Counted from the stretch's first letter, positions 15,075-23,431 are shown. The stretch is DNA of 64,000 nucleotides from CAYRUZ01 sp964427895 (GCA_964427895.1 CAYRUZ010000003.1:49296-113295); one strand, 5' to 3'. Program-made: numbers and translations. Notes: generated by a model not told the origin, from the sequence alone.

Positions 15075-16045
15075 GAGCGTTCATTCTCGCGGGCGGCTTC
15101 GCCACCCGCCTGTGGCCCCTCACCGAGAAACGCGCGAAGCCGCTGCTGCCACTCGCGGGCAAGCCGATGCTGACGCACATTCTCGACGGCATTCCCGCGG
15201 ACGTGGGAGTCACCGTGAGCACGAACGCCGCGTTCGAGGCGGGGTTTGAGGGATGGAGGCAGAGCGTGGAGCGTGACGTCGAGATCGTCATAGAAGAGAC
15301 GCGCAGCGACGACGAGAAGCTTGGGGCATTGGGCGCCGTGCGGCAGTGGATTGAAACGGCCCGCATCGATGAGGACGTCCTGCTGCTCACCGGCGACAAC
15401 TACTTCGGTTTTCCGATGCCGGAATTCATCGCCGCGGCGCGGCCGGGGGCAGCGCTCGTCGCAGCCCACGACCTGCGCGACATCGCGCGCGCCTCTGCCT
15501 TCGGCACGGTGATCGTCGCGGACGACAAACGAACCGTCGTCGGTTTCGAGGAAAAGCCCGAGCATCCGAAGACCAGCTTGGTGAGCACCGGCTGCTCGCT
15601 GCTGCCGCGCGACACCCTGCCGATCCTCTGCGAGCATTCGCGCGCGCACCCCGACAACGTCGGCGGCATTTTCGAGGAGCTGCTGCGGCGCGGCAAAGAG
15701 GTGGATGCCTTCGTCTTCACCCAGCCGTGGTTCGATGTCGGATCGTTCCAAGCCTATCTTGAAGCCACGCGTGCCCTTGTCGGACAGCATTGCTTGGCGG
15801 GCTTCGGCGCGGAAATCGACGATACGACGGTGGAAGGGAGCGTAGTGCTGGGGACGGGGTCGACCGTACGGGGTGGGTCACTGGAGGACGTCGTGCTCTT
15901 CGAAAACTGCACTGTGGAAGACTGCGTGCTGCGGGACTGTATTTTGGACGATAACTGCGTTTTGAAGGGGGTCGACCTCACGGGAAAGATGCTCCGGGCA
16001 GGGACAGTGTTGACACGCACTTCACATTCCGGCCCGATTGCGTAG
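15071..16045 (+). CDS. NDP-sugar pyrophosphorylase-like nucleotidyltransferase
   Basis: A protein of 324 residues. The N-terminal nucleotidyltransferase has LAGGFATRLWPLTEKRAKPLLPL (residues 5-27), the NTP-binding signature of RmlA/GlmU/ManC-type enzymes, then TGDNYF with the metal-binding Asp, and GFEEKPEHPKTSLVSTG. The C-terminal 70 residues show hexapeptide-like turns (TTVEGSVVLGTGSTV, ENCTVEDCVLRDCILDDNCVL) typical of a left-handed beta-helix. It makes an activated sugar from sugar-1-phosphate and NTP for polysaccharide synthesis; the exact sugar is not clear. The start is set by the ATGA overlap. Confidence 0.82.
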   Translation: MRAFILAGGFATRLWPLTEKRAKPLLPLAGKPMLTHILDGIPADVGVTVSTNAAFEAGFEGWRQSVERDVEIVIEETRSDDEKLGALGAVRQWIETARIDEDVLLLTGDNYFGFPMPEFIAAARPGAALVAAHDLRDIARASAFGTVIVADDKRTVVGFEEKPEHPKTSLVSTGCSLLPRDTLPILCEHSRAHPDNVGGIFEELLRRGKEVDAFVFTQPWFDVGSFQAYLEATRALVGQHCLAGFGAEIDDTTVEGSVVLGTGSTVRGGSLEDVVLFENCTVEDCVLRDCILDDNCVLKGVDLTGKMLRAGTVLTRTSHSGPIA

Positions 16046-16048
16046 CGG

Positions 16049-16075
16049 AGGGTCCTGACGTACACTGCGGACCCT
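16049..16075. repeat. Inverted repeat framing the promoter of the SecD-head lipoprotein gene
   Basis: AGGGTCC (16049-16055) and GGACCCT (16069-16075) are a perfect 7-bp inverted repeat with a 13-nt loop. The loop contains TACACT (16061-16066), a -10-like hexamer. It ends one base before the ATG at 16077. It could be an operator or a start-site hairpin. Confidence 0.35.
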
Positions 16076-16076
16076 T

Positions 16077-16757
16077 ATGAAGCGATTCCTGATGATCGGC
16101 GCCTCCGTGCTCGCCCTGACCGCCTGCGGCCAGAAGGAAGCCACGGTGACCTACAAACTCGATTTCACGCTGGATGACGACGGTTCGAAGCAAGAATTGC
16201 TCACCCAGGCGCTCACGGTGATGGAAGGGCGCTTGCAGCACATCCAGGGCAATACGGCGTTCTCCCTCGTGCCGAGCGTGAAGGACGATGGCGTGTACGT
16301 CACGGCCAACGTCGAGGCCCAGGAAGTGGCCGACCAGCTCCTGAAGGAACTCAACACCCCCATCAAAATCCGCATTATGGCCCAGACGGTGGAGGGGGAA
16401 ACGCCCGATCTCACGCTGGAGGGAACCAAGGACGGCTACATCGAAACGGGCGTGACGGAGAAGCATGTGAAGCAGATCCTCTCCAGCAAGAACCCCGCCA
16501 ATGACAAGGGCATGGTGCAGATCCAGTTCACCGACGAGGGGCACAAGAAACTGGCGGAAGTCGCCAAGAAGTATGCCGGCAGGACGCTGGGCATCTTCGT
16601 CCGCGAGCAGCCGATGCGCTTGTTCAAGATCATCGATTACAAAGGCGACGACCTCACCGTGGACAACGCACCCTCTTTCGACATCGCTCGCATCTTTTCC
16701 TACGACGTGAACGTCAGCTTGTACGTGAAGTTCTCCGTCGTCCCTAACCCGCAGTAA
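16077..16757 (+). CDS. Lipoprotein carrying a stand-alone SecD head (P1-like) domain
   Basis: A protein of 226 residues with a lipoprotein signal peptide ending in the lipobox LTAC (Cys17). The mature part resembles the first extracytoplasmic domain of SecD: MVQIQFTDEGHKKLAEVAKK and AGRTLGIFVREQPM align by eye with VVQIVFDEEGAKMFAELTKR and VGKRIAIFVGGELI of the SecD encoded 26 nt downstream. It has no membrane domain beyond the lipid anchor. I infer a duplicated head domain that may assist SecD on the outer face of the membrane. The close spacing suggests an operon. Confidence 0.7.
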   Translation: MKRFLMIGASVLALTACGQKEATVTYKLDFTLDDDGSKQELLTQALTVMEGRLQHIQGNTAFSLVPSVKDDGVYVTANVEAQEVADQLLKELNTPIKIRIMAQTVEGETPDLTLEGTKDGYIETGVTEKHVKQILSSKNPANDKGMVQIQFTDEGHKKLAEVAKKYAGRTLGIFVREQPMRLFKIIDYKGDDLTVDNAPSFDIARIFSYDVNVSLYVKFSVVPNPQ

Positions 16758-16783
16758 ATTTCCTGACCTCCTCCTCATCTCGC

Positions 16784-19195
16784 ATGGCTTCCTCACGCTC
16801 ATTCTCGTTCTGGCCCGCCGTCACGATCGTCGTGGCGATCGTCGCCCTCTTCATCGCCCTTCCCGACTCCCTCAAGCAGTGGCTGCCGGAAGGCTTCCCC
16901 TCCCCGTCGATTCACTACGGACTCGACCTCGCAGGAGGCGCACAGTTGGATTTCCGCATCTCCGAGCAGGAGATCGAAGAGCAACTGCGCAGCCTGGACG
17001 AGCAGATTGCCAACACGAAGGACGCGGAGCAGCTCAACACGCTGCGCCTGCAGCGTCAGACCATCGAAGAGCAGCGTGCGAACATCGTCGAAGCGATCCG
17101 CGCCGTTTTGGAGCGCCGCGTGAACTCCCTCGGCGTGTCCGAGGCGACCATCACCCCGTCGTACATCGGTAACGAGAAGCACCTTCTCGTCGATTTCCCG
17201 GGCGTTCTCGACACGCAGAAAGCCATCGAGACGGTCGGTAAGACCATCCAGCTCGAATTCAAGGAGGAGCAGAAGGAGGCCGATGCCAACTATCAGGCCG
17301 AAGTGCGCGCCAAGGCCGATCGCGCCATGCAGACCATCACGCGAAGCGGGGCGTCGCTCGAGACCGTCGGACAGGATTTCAAGCAGCTCGGCGTGAGCTA
17401 CATCCCCTCTCAAATGTTCTTCAAGGATGAACTGCCCGCGGGACTCGAGTCCGTGTGGAGCAAGAAGCCGGGTGCCGGCGTCATCCGCCTCGAAGGAACG
17501 GTGAAGCAGCAGACGACGGACGCCAACGGCAAGCCGGCGGAAACGAGCGTGCCGGGCATTTTCCTCGTCGAAGTGCTCTCCCCGGCCACGGCCACGGGTC
17601 GCGTGATCGACAACGCGGCGGAGGCCTTCAAGCAACTCGTAAGCGAGGATAAGGAAAACCGCACCTACAACACGCGCGAGCTTGCAACCCTCCCCGCGGG
17701 AACGGATGCCAATATTGTATCCGCCCTCAAGACGCAGCAGCCCGGAGAACTGAAGGCGATCACGGCGAGCGACGGCTCGTCACACATCCTCTTTGTGCGC
17801 CAGTCCGCCCCGGGACGCGAGGAGGTGGATGTCAGCCACGTCCTTGTCGCCTACAAGGGCGCACAAGCCGCTCCGGCTAACGTCACCCGCACGAAGGAAG
17901 AAGCCCTCGCCCGCGCGCAGGAATTCAAGAAGCAGATCGATGCCGGCGCAAAGCTGGAGGACATCGCCCGCGGCCAGTCTGATGCCACGTCCGGCGCCGC
18001 CGCAGGCCATCTGCCGCCGGTCACCCGCGGCTCGATCGTCCCATCCTTCGAGAACGTCGCGTTCTCCCAGGCAGTGGGCGTGGTCAGCGAACCCGTCGAG
18101 ACGCCGTTCGGTTACCACCTCATCCGCGTGAACAAGGCTCCGTACCACACGCAGGACCAGTACTCGTACGACGAGCTTGTCATCAAGGGCGCGAAGGCCG
18201 GAAGCCTGGGAACGGAGTTGGTGACGCGCATGCAGGAAGGCAAAGTAACCCGCACCGAGGACGCCATCACGCTGCGCGTGCTCTTCTTCTCGCTCGCCCC
18301 CACGGGCTGGAAGGACACGCCGCTCACGGGTAAGCACTTCCGCAACGCCAACGTCACCACGGACCCGAACACGAACATTCCGGTGGTGCAGATCGTCTTC
18401 GACGAAGAAGGAGCCAAGATGTTCGCGGAGCTCACGAAGCGTAACGTCGGCAAGCGCATCGCCATCTTCGTCGGCGGAGAACTCATCACGGACCCGGTGG
18501 TGGAGACGGAAATCAGCAACGGCGTGGCCATCATCACGGGCAATCGCGATTTCCAGGCCGCCCGCACGCTCGCCCAGGACCTCAATACGGGCTCCATTCC
18601 CGCCCCCATCTACCTCGCCGGACAGCGCACCGTGGAACCCACGCTCGGCGCCGAGGCCCTCTCCATTTCGCTCTACGCAGCCATCGTCGGCATCATCGTG
18701 GTGATGATCTACATGGTCGTCATGTACCGCCTCCTCGGGTTGGTGGCCAACGTCGCCCTCGTCATCTACGGCCTGCTCCTGGTCGTGCTGATGAAGCTGC
18801 CGCTCTTCCTGGTTTCCAGCCAGTACGTCGTGCTCACGCTTGCCGGCATCGCCGGAATCATCCTCTCGCTTGGCATGTCCCTCGACCTCAACGTGCTCAT
18901 CTTCGAGCGCATGAAGGAGGAACTCCGCAAGGGAAAGATGTTCAAGACAGCCGCCGAACTGGGCTTCGAGCGTGCATGGAGCAGCATCTTCGACAGCAAT
19001 ATCTCCACGCTCATCACCTGCGCCATCCTGTTCATCATCGGTACCTCCATCGTCCGCGGCTTCGCCATCACCCTGGCGCTCGGCATCGTCGTCTCGCTCT
19101 TCACGGGCATCACGGTCAGCCGCGCGCTTGTGCGCCTGCTGGCCAACACCCGTTGGGCCGATAAACCGTGGTTGTTCGGGGTATCCCGCAAGTAA
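16784..19195 (+). CDS. secD: Protein translocase subunit SecD with an inserted parvulin (PpiC) domain
   Basis: A protein of 803 residues. TM1 lies at about 11-26, the start of the P1 head at 44-160 (GLDLAGGAQLDFR; ERRVNSLGVSEATI; VDFPGVLD), a large insertion at about 161-505, then the rest of the head (TGKHFRNANVTTDP; FDEEGAKMFAELTKRNVG) and five C-terminal TM helices (about 626-790). These include GMSLDLNVLIFERMKEEL, which keeps the Asp (701) needed for proton-driven SecDF function. The insertion contains a clear parvulin domain at about 348-452 (DVSHVLV, ALARAQEFKKQIDAGA, GHLPPVTRG, PFGYHLIRVNK) preceded by degenerate parvulin-like segments. A typical SecD lacks this insertion. No secF follows; a terminator and a dsbA-like gene do. 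Confidence 0.9.
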   Translation: MASSRSFSFWPAVTIVVAIVALFIALPDSLKQWLPEGFPSPSIHYGLDLAGGAQLDFRISEQEIEEQLRSLDEQIANTKDAEQLNTLRLQRQTIEEQRANIVEAIRAVLERRVNSLGVSEATITPSYIGNEKHLLVDFPGVLDTQKAIETVGKTIQLEFKEEQKEADANYQAEVRAKADRAMQTITRSGASLETVGQDFKQLGVSYIPSQMFFKDELPAGLESVWSKKPGAGVIRLEGTVKQQTTDANGKPAETSVPGIFLVEVLSPATATGRVIDNAAEAFKQLVSEDKENRTYNTRELATLPAGTDANIVSALKTQQPGELKAITASDGSSHILFVRQSAPGREEVDVSHVLVAYKGAQAAPANVTRTKEEALARAQEFKKQIDAGAKLEDIARGQSDATSGAAAGHLPPVTRGSIVPSFENVAFSQAVGVVSEPVETPFGYHLIRVNKAPYHTQDQYSYDELVIKGAKAGSLGTELVTRMQEGKVTRTEDAITLRVLFFSLAPTGWKDTPLTGKHFRNANVTTDPNTNIPVVQIVFDEEGAKMFAELTKRNVGKRIAIFVGGELITDPVVETEISNGVAIITGNRDFQAARTLAQDLNTGSIPAPIYLAGQRTVEPTLGAEALSISLYAAIVGIIVVMIYMVVMYRLLGLVANVALVIYGLLLVVLMKLPLFLVSSQYVVLTLAGIAGIILSLGMSLDLNVLIFERMKEELRKGKMFKTAAELGFERAWSSIFDSNISTLITCAILFIIGTSIVRGFAITLALGIVVSLFTGITVSRALVRLLANTRWADKPWLFGVSRK

Positions 19196-19202
19196 GAACT
19201 CC

Positions 19203-19240
19203 AAAGGGGAATGTGCTAGGCTCTGGCACGTTCCCCTTTT
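19203..19240 (+). terminator. Terminator after secD
   Basis: A stem of about 14 bp, AAAGGGGAATGTGC/GCACGTTCCCCTTT (one T-G), with a 9-nt loop and a T run. The loop contains TAGGCT (19217-19222), a possible -10 box for the next gene, whose ATG is at 19244. Confidence 0.8.
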
Positions 19241-19243
19241 CGT

Positions 19244-20455
19244 ATGCGTATTTCCCGCATCACCCCCCTGGTTGCCGCGGCTCTCTGCTGTCTGGCTCTT
19301 CCCCTCTCGGCCGCGCAGACCGTGACGCCGCCTTCCAGCGGCGACCACCGCATGGGCAGCGCCGACGCACGCATCACACTCATTGAGTACTCAGACTTGC
19401 AGTGCCCCTTCTGCGCGCGCGTCCAGTCGACGCTCGATGACGTCGTGGAGCACTACGACGGCACGGTGAACGTGGTCTACCGCCACTTCCCGCTCTCGTT
19501 CCACCAGTACGCCTACCCTGCCGCGCAGACTGCCGAGTGCATCGCCAAAGCGAAGGGTGAGACGGCCTTCTGGGGCTTCATCAAGAAATTCTTCGCTGAC
19601 CAGGATAAAGACCCCGTAGAGGTGGCTTCGGATTTGGGATATGACGTCGAAAGCTGCGTGGACGACGACACCTACGCCGACCGCATCGATGGCGACGTCG
19701 AAACGGGCACGGAAGCGGGCATCACGGGCACGCCGGGCTTTATCGTCTACGACAACACGACGAAAAAGTACTCCTCCATCGCCGGCGCTTACCCCGCCGA
19801 GGAGTTCATCCGCGTCATCGATAATCTCATCGCCGGCAAGACGGACGTGCCTCCCGAGCCCCCCGTCATCGATGTACCGACGAAGCCGGAGACGGCCCCC
19901 ATTCGCCCCTACAACAAGCGCACCGAATACCTCCGCGGCCGCCCCACGGCACGCTTCGTCGTCGTGGAGTTCGGCAACCTCTCGGAGGCCTTCACCCCCA
20001 AGTTGCACGTCGAACTGAAGAAGCTGCTGCTGAAGCGTACGGACACTGCCTGGGCTATGCGGACGACCGATCTCGCGTTCCTCGATCGTAACGGGCTGGT
20101 GCAAGCCCAGGCCGCGATGTGCGCGGGCGCCCAGAAGGGCCGCTACGGGTTCTGGCGGATGGTCGACATCATTCTCGCCAAGCACAAGCTGGACCCCAAT
20201 GAGAAGATGGACGGCACCGATCTGCAATCCCTCGCGGAACGACTGGGATACACGGCAGAGACCTTCAGCGACTGCATGGCGAATAAGACCATTAAAAGCC
20301 AGATCGACGCCGATGTGGAAGAAGGCGAGCAGTACCAGGCCGCACCGGTCGCGGTGATCGTCGACACCCGCACGAAGAAGCAGTACCTCATCCAAGGCGC
20401 GGTGCCGATGCAGACCTTCTACGACAAGATCGAAGAGATCCTCGCGCAGGACTGA
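19244..20455 (+). CDS. Secreted tandem DsbA-like thiol-disulfide protein
   Basis: A protein of 403 residues with a signal peptide (about 1-24, ending SAAQT). The first thioredoxin-fold domain (about 30-200) is DsbA-like: LIEYSDLQCPFCARVQ with the CPFC redox pair, and the cis-Pro loop TGTPGFIVY. The second domain (about 225-400) repeats the fold order (ARFVVVEFGNLSEAF; QYQAAPVAVIVD) but has no CxxC at the matching place, so it is probably structural or substrate-binding. It would oxidise or isomerise cysteines of exported proteins, fitting the SecD genes just before it. Confidence 0.85.
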   Translation: MRISRITPLVAAALCCLALPLSAAQTVTPPSSGDHRMGSADARITLIEYSDLQCPFCARVQSTLDDVVEHYDGTVNVVYRHFPLSFHQYAYPAAQTAECIAKAKGETAFWGFIKKFFADQDKDPVEVASDLGYDVESCVDDDTYADRIDGDVETGTEAGITGTPGFIVYDNTTKKYSSIAGAYPAEEFIRVIDNLIAGKTDVPPEPPVIDVPTKPETAPIRPYNKRTEYLRGRPTARFVVVEFGNLSEAFTPKLHVELKKLLLKRTDTAWAMRTTDLAFLDRNGLVQAQAAMCAGAQKGRYGFWRMVDIILAKHKLDPNEKMDGTDLQSLAERLGYTAETFSDCMANKTIKSQIDADVEEGEQYQAAPVAVIVDTRTKKQYLIQGAVPMQTFYDKIEEILAQD

Positions 20456-20465
20456 CCCGAGATTG

Positions 20466-20493
20466 AAAAAGCCGCCCAGGGGGCGGCTTTTTT
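20466..20493. terminator. Bidirectional terminator
   Basis: Stem GCCGCC/GGCGGC flanked by A5 on the left and T6 on the right, loop CAGGG, between converging genes. Confidence 0.9.
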
Positions 20494-20508
20494 CGTGGAT
20501 CGCGAGGT

Positions 20509-21171
20509 TCAGGCGGCAAGCGACAACTGCGCGCCTTCGCGGGTCTTGTCGTCGAGGAGGCCGAGATCCTTCTCCTCGTTGATGGCATGGCGGAAATCCT
20601 CGATGCTCAACCCAGCCCGGTTCATGGCGCTGCGTACCTGCCCCATGTACCGCACGTACGTGTCGGAGACGTATTTCCCCTCCGGATCGGTCTCCAGGAC
20701 CGTCAGGCCTTCGATGGGGTTCTCCAACCCCACTCCCCCGACCACGGCCTTCACGTTACCGTCAGCAGACGCTCCGTCTTTCAGCGGATCCAAGTGCTTG
20801 TTCCGTTCGTGGTACGTCTCGTGATCATCAAACGATTCGGTGCGGTCGAGCGTGGCGGTCACGGCGCCGTCCGTATTGTCGTCGAGCTTCATGTTTTGGC
20901 CGTTCAGCCGCTTGCGCGACCCGTCGAAGGTTCCACCGATGCGCGCCTCATCCTTGTTGATCAGGACGTCGGATGTCTCGTCGCGGACCGTCCGGACGTA
21001 CAAGTCGACCCGGGCTCGCTCCTCTTCCTCCAAGCCCTCCGCGCGGTCTTCCATCTTCCTGTAGATCGTCGGGGCGTCGACACCCTGCTGCGACGTGTCG
21101 TCGAGCGTGTCGTTGATGACATCCTGCGCCGTTTGGTACTCCTCGCCGGTGCTGTCCATGGTCTCGTTCAT
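20509..21171 (-). CDS. Hypothetical protein with an HExxH motif
   Basis: A protein of 220 residues, hydrophilic and acidic at the N-terminus, with no signal peptide. Residues 117-121 read HETYH, a possible zinc-peptidase motif followed by ERNKH, and an upstream strand TFDGSRKRLNGQNMKL could be the edge strand of a zincin-like fold. The C-terminal part (VSDTYVRYMGQVRSAMNRAG) is helical. I do not recognise the family and the zincin idea is tentative. GGAGG lies just before the ATG, and CAGAAT lies exactly 6 nt upstream. Confidence 0.55.
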   Translation of the reverse strand: MNETMDSTGEEYQTAQDVINDTLDDTSQQGVDAPTIYRKMEDRAEGLEEEERARVDLYVRTVRDETSDVLINKDEARIGGTFDGSRKRLNGQNMKLDDNTDGAVTATLDRTESFDDHETYHERNKHLDPLKDGASADGNVKAVVGGVGLENPIEGLTVLETDPEGKYVSDTYVRYMGQVRSAMNRAGLSIEDFRHAINEEKDLGLLDDKTREGAQLSLAA

Positions 21172-21272
21172 GCCTCCATTCTGCGACGGAAAAAAGCAGG
21201 GGCAATCAGAAAGTCCGCGAACTTCGAAGAGGGTGTTTTATCCTCGTGAACAAGCCAAAAAACCGATGACGG

Positions 21273-21773
21273 TCAACCCTCCTGGCGTCGCTCGTAGACG
21301 TGATACGTGAAAGCGAACGGATGGCGGTCGTCGGCGGCGTGATCCTCGTGCGACACTTCGCGCCACGCGTCGGTGGAGACCGTGGGAAAGAAGGTGTCCC
21401 CTTCCATGATGGCATGCACCCGCGTGAGGTAGAGCCGGTCGACGAGCGGCATGGCCTCTTGGTAGATCTGCCCGCCGCCGATAATGAAAGCTTCGGGCGC
21501 TTCCGTTGCCTTCGCCGCGTCGATGCCGTCGCGCAGGGAGGGAACGGCGATGCACCCGTCGAACTGCCGTCCTGCATCGCGCGACACGACGATGTTCACC
21601 CTGCCCGGCAAAGCGCGCCCGATGGACTCGTGCGTCTTGCGGCCCATGATGACGGGCTTGCCCGCGGTGGTCTGGCGGAACCGCTGGAGTTCGTCCGGCA
21701 AGGACCACGGCAGAGTGTTGCCCGTGCCGATCACGTCGTTGTCGGAAGCGGCGGCGATCATCGAGAGAATCAC
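21273..21773 (-). CDS. folA: Dihydrofolate reductase
   Basis: A protein of 166 residues: ILSMIAAASDNDVIGTGNTLPW (substrate/NADPH loop), the Asp in LPDELQRFR, GKPVIMGRKTHESIG, and IIGGGQIYQEAM. It reduces dihydrofolate to tetrahydrofolate using NADPH and restores the folate oxidised by ThyA, whose gene lies just upstream on the same strand. The GTG start at 21773 is supported by a TATGCT box exactly 6 nt upstream; a longer frame has no support. Confidence 0.95.
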   Translation of the reverse strand: MILSMIAAASDNDVIGTGNTLPWSLPDELQRFRQTTAGKPVIMGRKTHESIGRALPGRVNIVVSRDAGRQFDGCIAVPSLRDGIDAAKATEAPEAFIIGGGQIYQEAMPLVDRLYLTRVHAIMEGDTFFPTVSTDAWREVSHEDHAADDRHPFAFTYHVYERRQEG

Positions 21774-21779
21774 GGCACA

Positions 21780-21785
21780 AGCATA
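21780..21785 (-). promoter_or_regulatory. -10 box of folA, leaderless geometry
   Basis: TATGCT on the minus strand, 6 nt before the GTG. Confidence 0.55.
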
Positions 21786-21908
21786 GCGAAACTCCCGTTG
21801 CCGCGAAGAGGTGACGAGAATGGGGAAACAGACCGTTTCCACGGACAATGGGGCGTGCTGGAGCGAGAGGTCTGGCGTCGTTGCGGCGAGACAGTACGCC
21901 GCGGAAGA

Positions 21909-22832
21909 TCAGACGGCAATGGGCGCTTTGATGGCGGGATGCGGATCGTATCCCTCGAAGGACACATCCTCGAACGCGAAACCGTCAATCGTCGTCACGG
22001 CCGGATTGAGGCGCAAAACGGGGAGTGGCTTGGGCTCGCGCGACAGCTGTTCTTTCACCTGCTCGATATGGTTCTTGTAGATGTGCAGGTCGCCGAACGT
22101 ATGCACGAACTCACCCGGTTTGAGTCCGCACACTTGGGCCATCATGCACGTCAGCAGGCTGTAGGAAGCGATGTTGAACGGCACGCCGAGGAATGAATCG
22201 GCGCTGCGTTGGTACAGCTGGCAGCTGAGCCGCTTGTCGCCCGTCACGTAGAACTGAAAGAGCGTGTGGCACAAGGGGGGTGCGGATTTGCGATGGTCAT
22301 AGACGTCCGACACGTTCCAGGCGGAGACGATGTTTCGACGCGAATCGGGGCTCTTCTTGATCGTCTCGACGGCATGCGCGATTTGGTCGTAGACCTTGCC
22401 GTCGCTGCCCTGCCACCGACGCCACTGCTTGCCGTAGACCGGACCGAGGTCGCCCCACTTCTGTGCGAAGTCGGCATCCTCCTTGATGCGCTGGATGAAA
22501 CGACTCATTTCCTCGGTCCATTCGGGCGAATACCGCGGGAATGTCTGGCTGAGCCCGTTCGCTTCGAGATAATCGGTAAAGGGCCACTCGTTCCAGATCT
22601 TCACGTCGTTATCGACGAGATACTTGATGTTCGTATCGCCCTTCAAGAACCAGACGAGCTCGTGGACGATCGCCTTCACTGCCATCTTTTTCGTGGTGAG
22701 CAGCGGGAACCCCTCGCTCAAATCGACGCGCATCTGGTATCCGAAAACGCCGATGGTGCCAATGCCCGTGCGATCGGTGCGCTGTTCCCCGTGGTCGAGG
22801 ATGTGCCGGAGCAGGTCGAGGTACTGGCGCAT
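21909..22832 (-). CDS. thyA: Thymidylate synthase
   Basis: A protein of 307 residues, longer than the E. coli enzyme (264), with an insertion around 95-150 (YSPEWTEEMSRFIQRI) as in several other ThyA proteins. Motifs: RTDRTGIGTIGVFG (phosphate loop), catalytic Cys in PPLCHTLFQFYV, QRSADSFLGVPFNIASY, and HTFGDLHIY. It methylates dUMP to dTMP with methylene-tetrahydrofolate. It pairs with folA, 135 nt downstream on the same strand. Confidence 0.96.
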   Translation of the reverse strand: MRQYLDLLRHILDHGEQRTDRTGIGTIGVFGYQMRVDLSEGFPLLTTKKMAVKAIVHELVWFLKGDTNIKYLVDNDVKIWNEWPFTDYLEANGLSQTFPRYSPEWTEEMSRFIQRIKEDADFAQKWGDLGPVYGKQWRRWQGSDGKVYDQIAHAVETIKKSPDSRRNIVSAWNVSDVYDHRKSAPPLCHTLFQFYVTGDKRLSCQLYQRSADSFLGVPFNIASYSLLTCMMAQVCGLKPGEFVHTFGDLHIYKNHIEQVKEQLSREPKPLPVLRLNPAVTTIDGFAFEDVSFEGYDPHPAIKAPIAV

Positions 22833-22840
22833 GGACGATC

Positions 22841-22846
22841 ATCCTA
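22841..22846 (-). promoter_or_regulatory. -10 box of thyA
   Basis: TAGGAT on the minus strand, 8 nt before the ATG. Confidence 0.45.
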
Positions 22847-23144
22847 CTCCGACGTGGAGGCGACCGTCGAGAACGCTCAGGCAAGGGTGGGATGCGCACC
22901 CGGCCCGACGACGGGGTGCTGCGCACCCATCAACGTCAGCTGTTTTTCGAGATGGGCGAAACGCTGCGTGCCTATGGTGACGGCAATGCGCGGGTGGTGC
23001 AGAACGTTGCGCAAGCTGGCCACTGCGCCGGGCGCAGGTTACTGGAGATCGACGGGGAGGCTGTCGCGAGGCATGAGAAAGAGGAAAGGGATACGTCCTG
23101 TGTGACGTCCTCCCCCGCCCGCTCATGACAGAAAATGGCACGAA

Positions 23145-23167
23145 AAAGGCCGCGGGAAGCGGCCTTT
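23145..23167 (-). terminator. Terminator after the small lipoprotein gene
   Basis: Stem AAAGGCCGC/GCGGCCTTT with a 5-nt loop, followed on the minus strand by T residues. Confidence 0.85.
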
Positions 23168-23179
23168 GGGACAGACGAA

Positions 23180-23431
23180 TTACTCAGCGTCCAGGTCCAC
23201 CTTCACGGAACCGGAGGCCATCACGGCGCCGGAACCCATCTTGGAGCCGGTGCCGGCATCCATATCCTTATCCATGCTGTCGTCATCCATGGCGCTGGAA
23301 GCATCCATCATACGATCGGAGCCAGCGTCCTTCATGGCACCGGACTGCGTATCGGTCGGGGCCGGGGCGGACGAGGAGCAAGCGGCAAGGGCGAGGAGGG
23401 AGAGAGCCACAACGGCAAACTTCTTCGACAT
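23180..23431 (-). CDS. Small Asp/Met/Ser-rich lipoprotein
   Basis: An 83-residue protein with a lipoprotein signal (MSKKFAVVALSLLALAAC, lipobox LAAC, Cys18). The mature 65 residues are low complexity, with repeated MDxxS/MDxDMD segments that could bind cations, ending in a short beta-like VKVDLDAE. No family recognised. It has its own terminator. Confidence 0.75.
   Translation of the reverse strand: MSKKFAVVALSLLALAACSSSAPAPTDTQSGAMKDAGSDRMMDASSAMDDDSMDKDMDAGTGSKMGSGAVMASGSVKVDLDAE

Larger units (their letters stand above)
22833..23179. other. 347-bp region without a convincing gene
   Basis: It holds the thyA promoter and the terminator at 23145-23167. On the minus strand 22877-23023 (GTG start, 48 codons, VASLRNVLHHPRIAVTIG...) has protein-like composition, and the same frame upstream of a TAA reads plausibly too, so this may be a decayed gene. 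I could not assign it to a family. Confidence 0.3.

Noticed and set aside
17780..19348. Open frame of 522 codons on the minus strand
   Set aside because: Antisense shadow of secD; no domain recognised and extreme Asp/Glu/Arg/His content.
22892..23128. 78-codon plus-strand frame in the gap after thyA
   Set aside because: No start signal, no family features; its composition looks like chance coding in GC-rich DNA. The minus strand of the same DNA reads more like protein but is interrupted.
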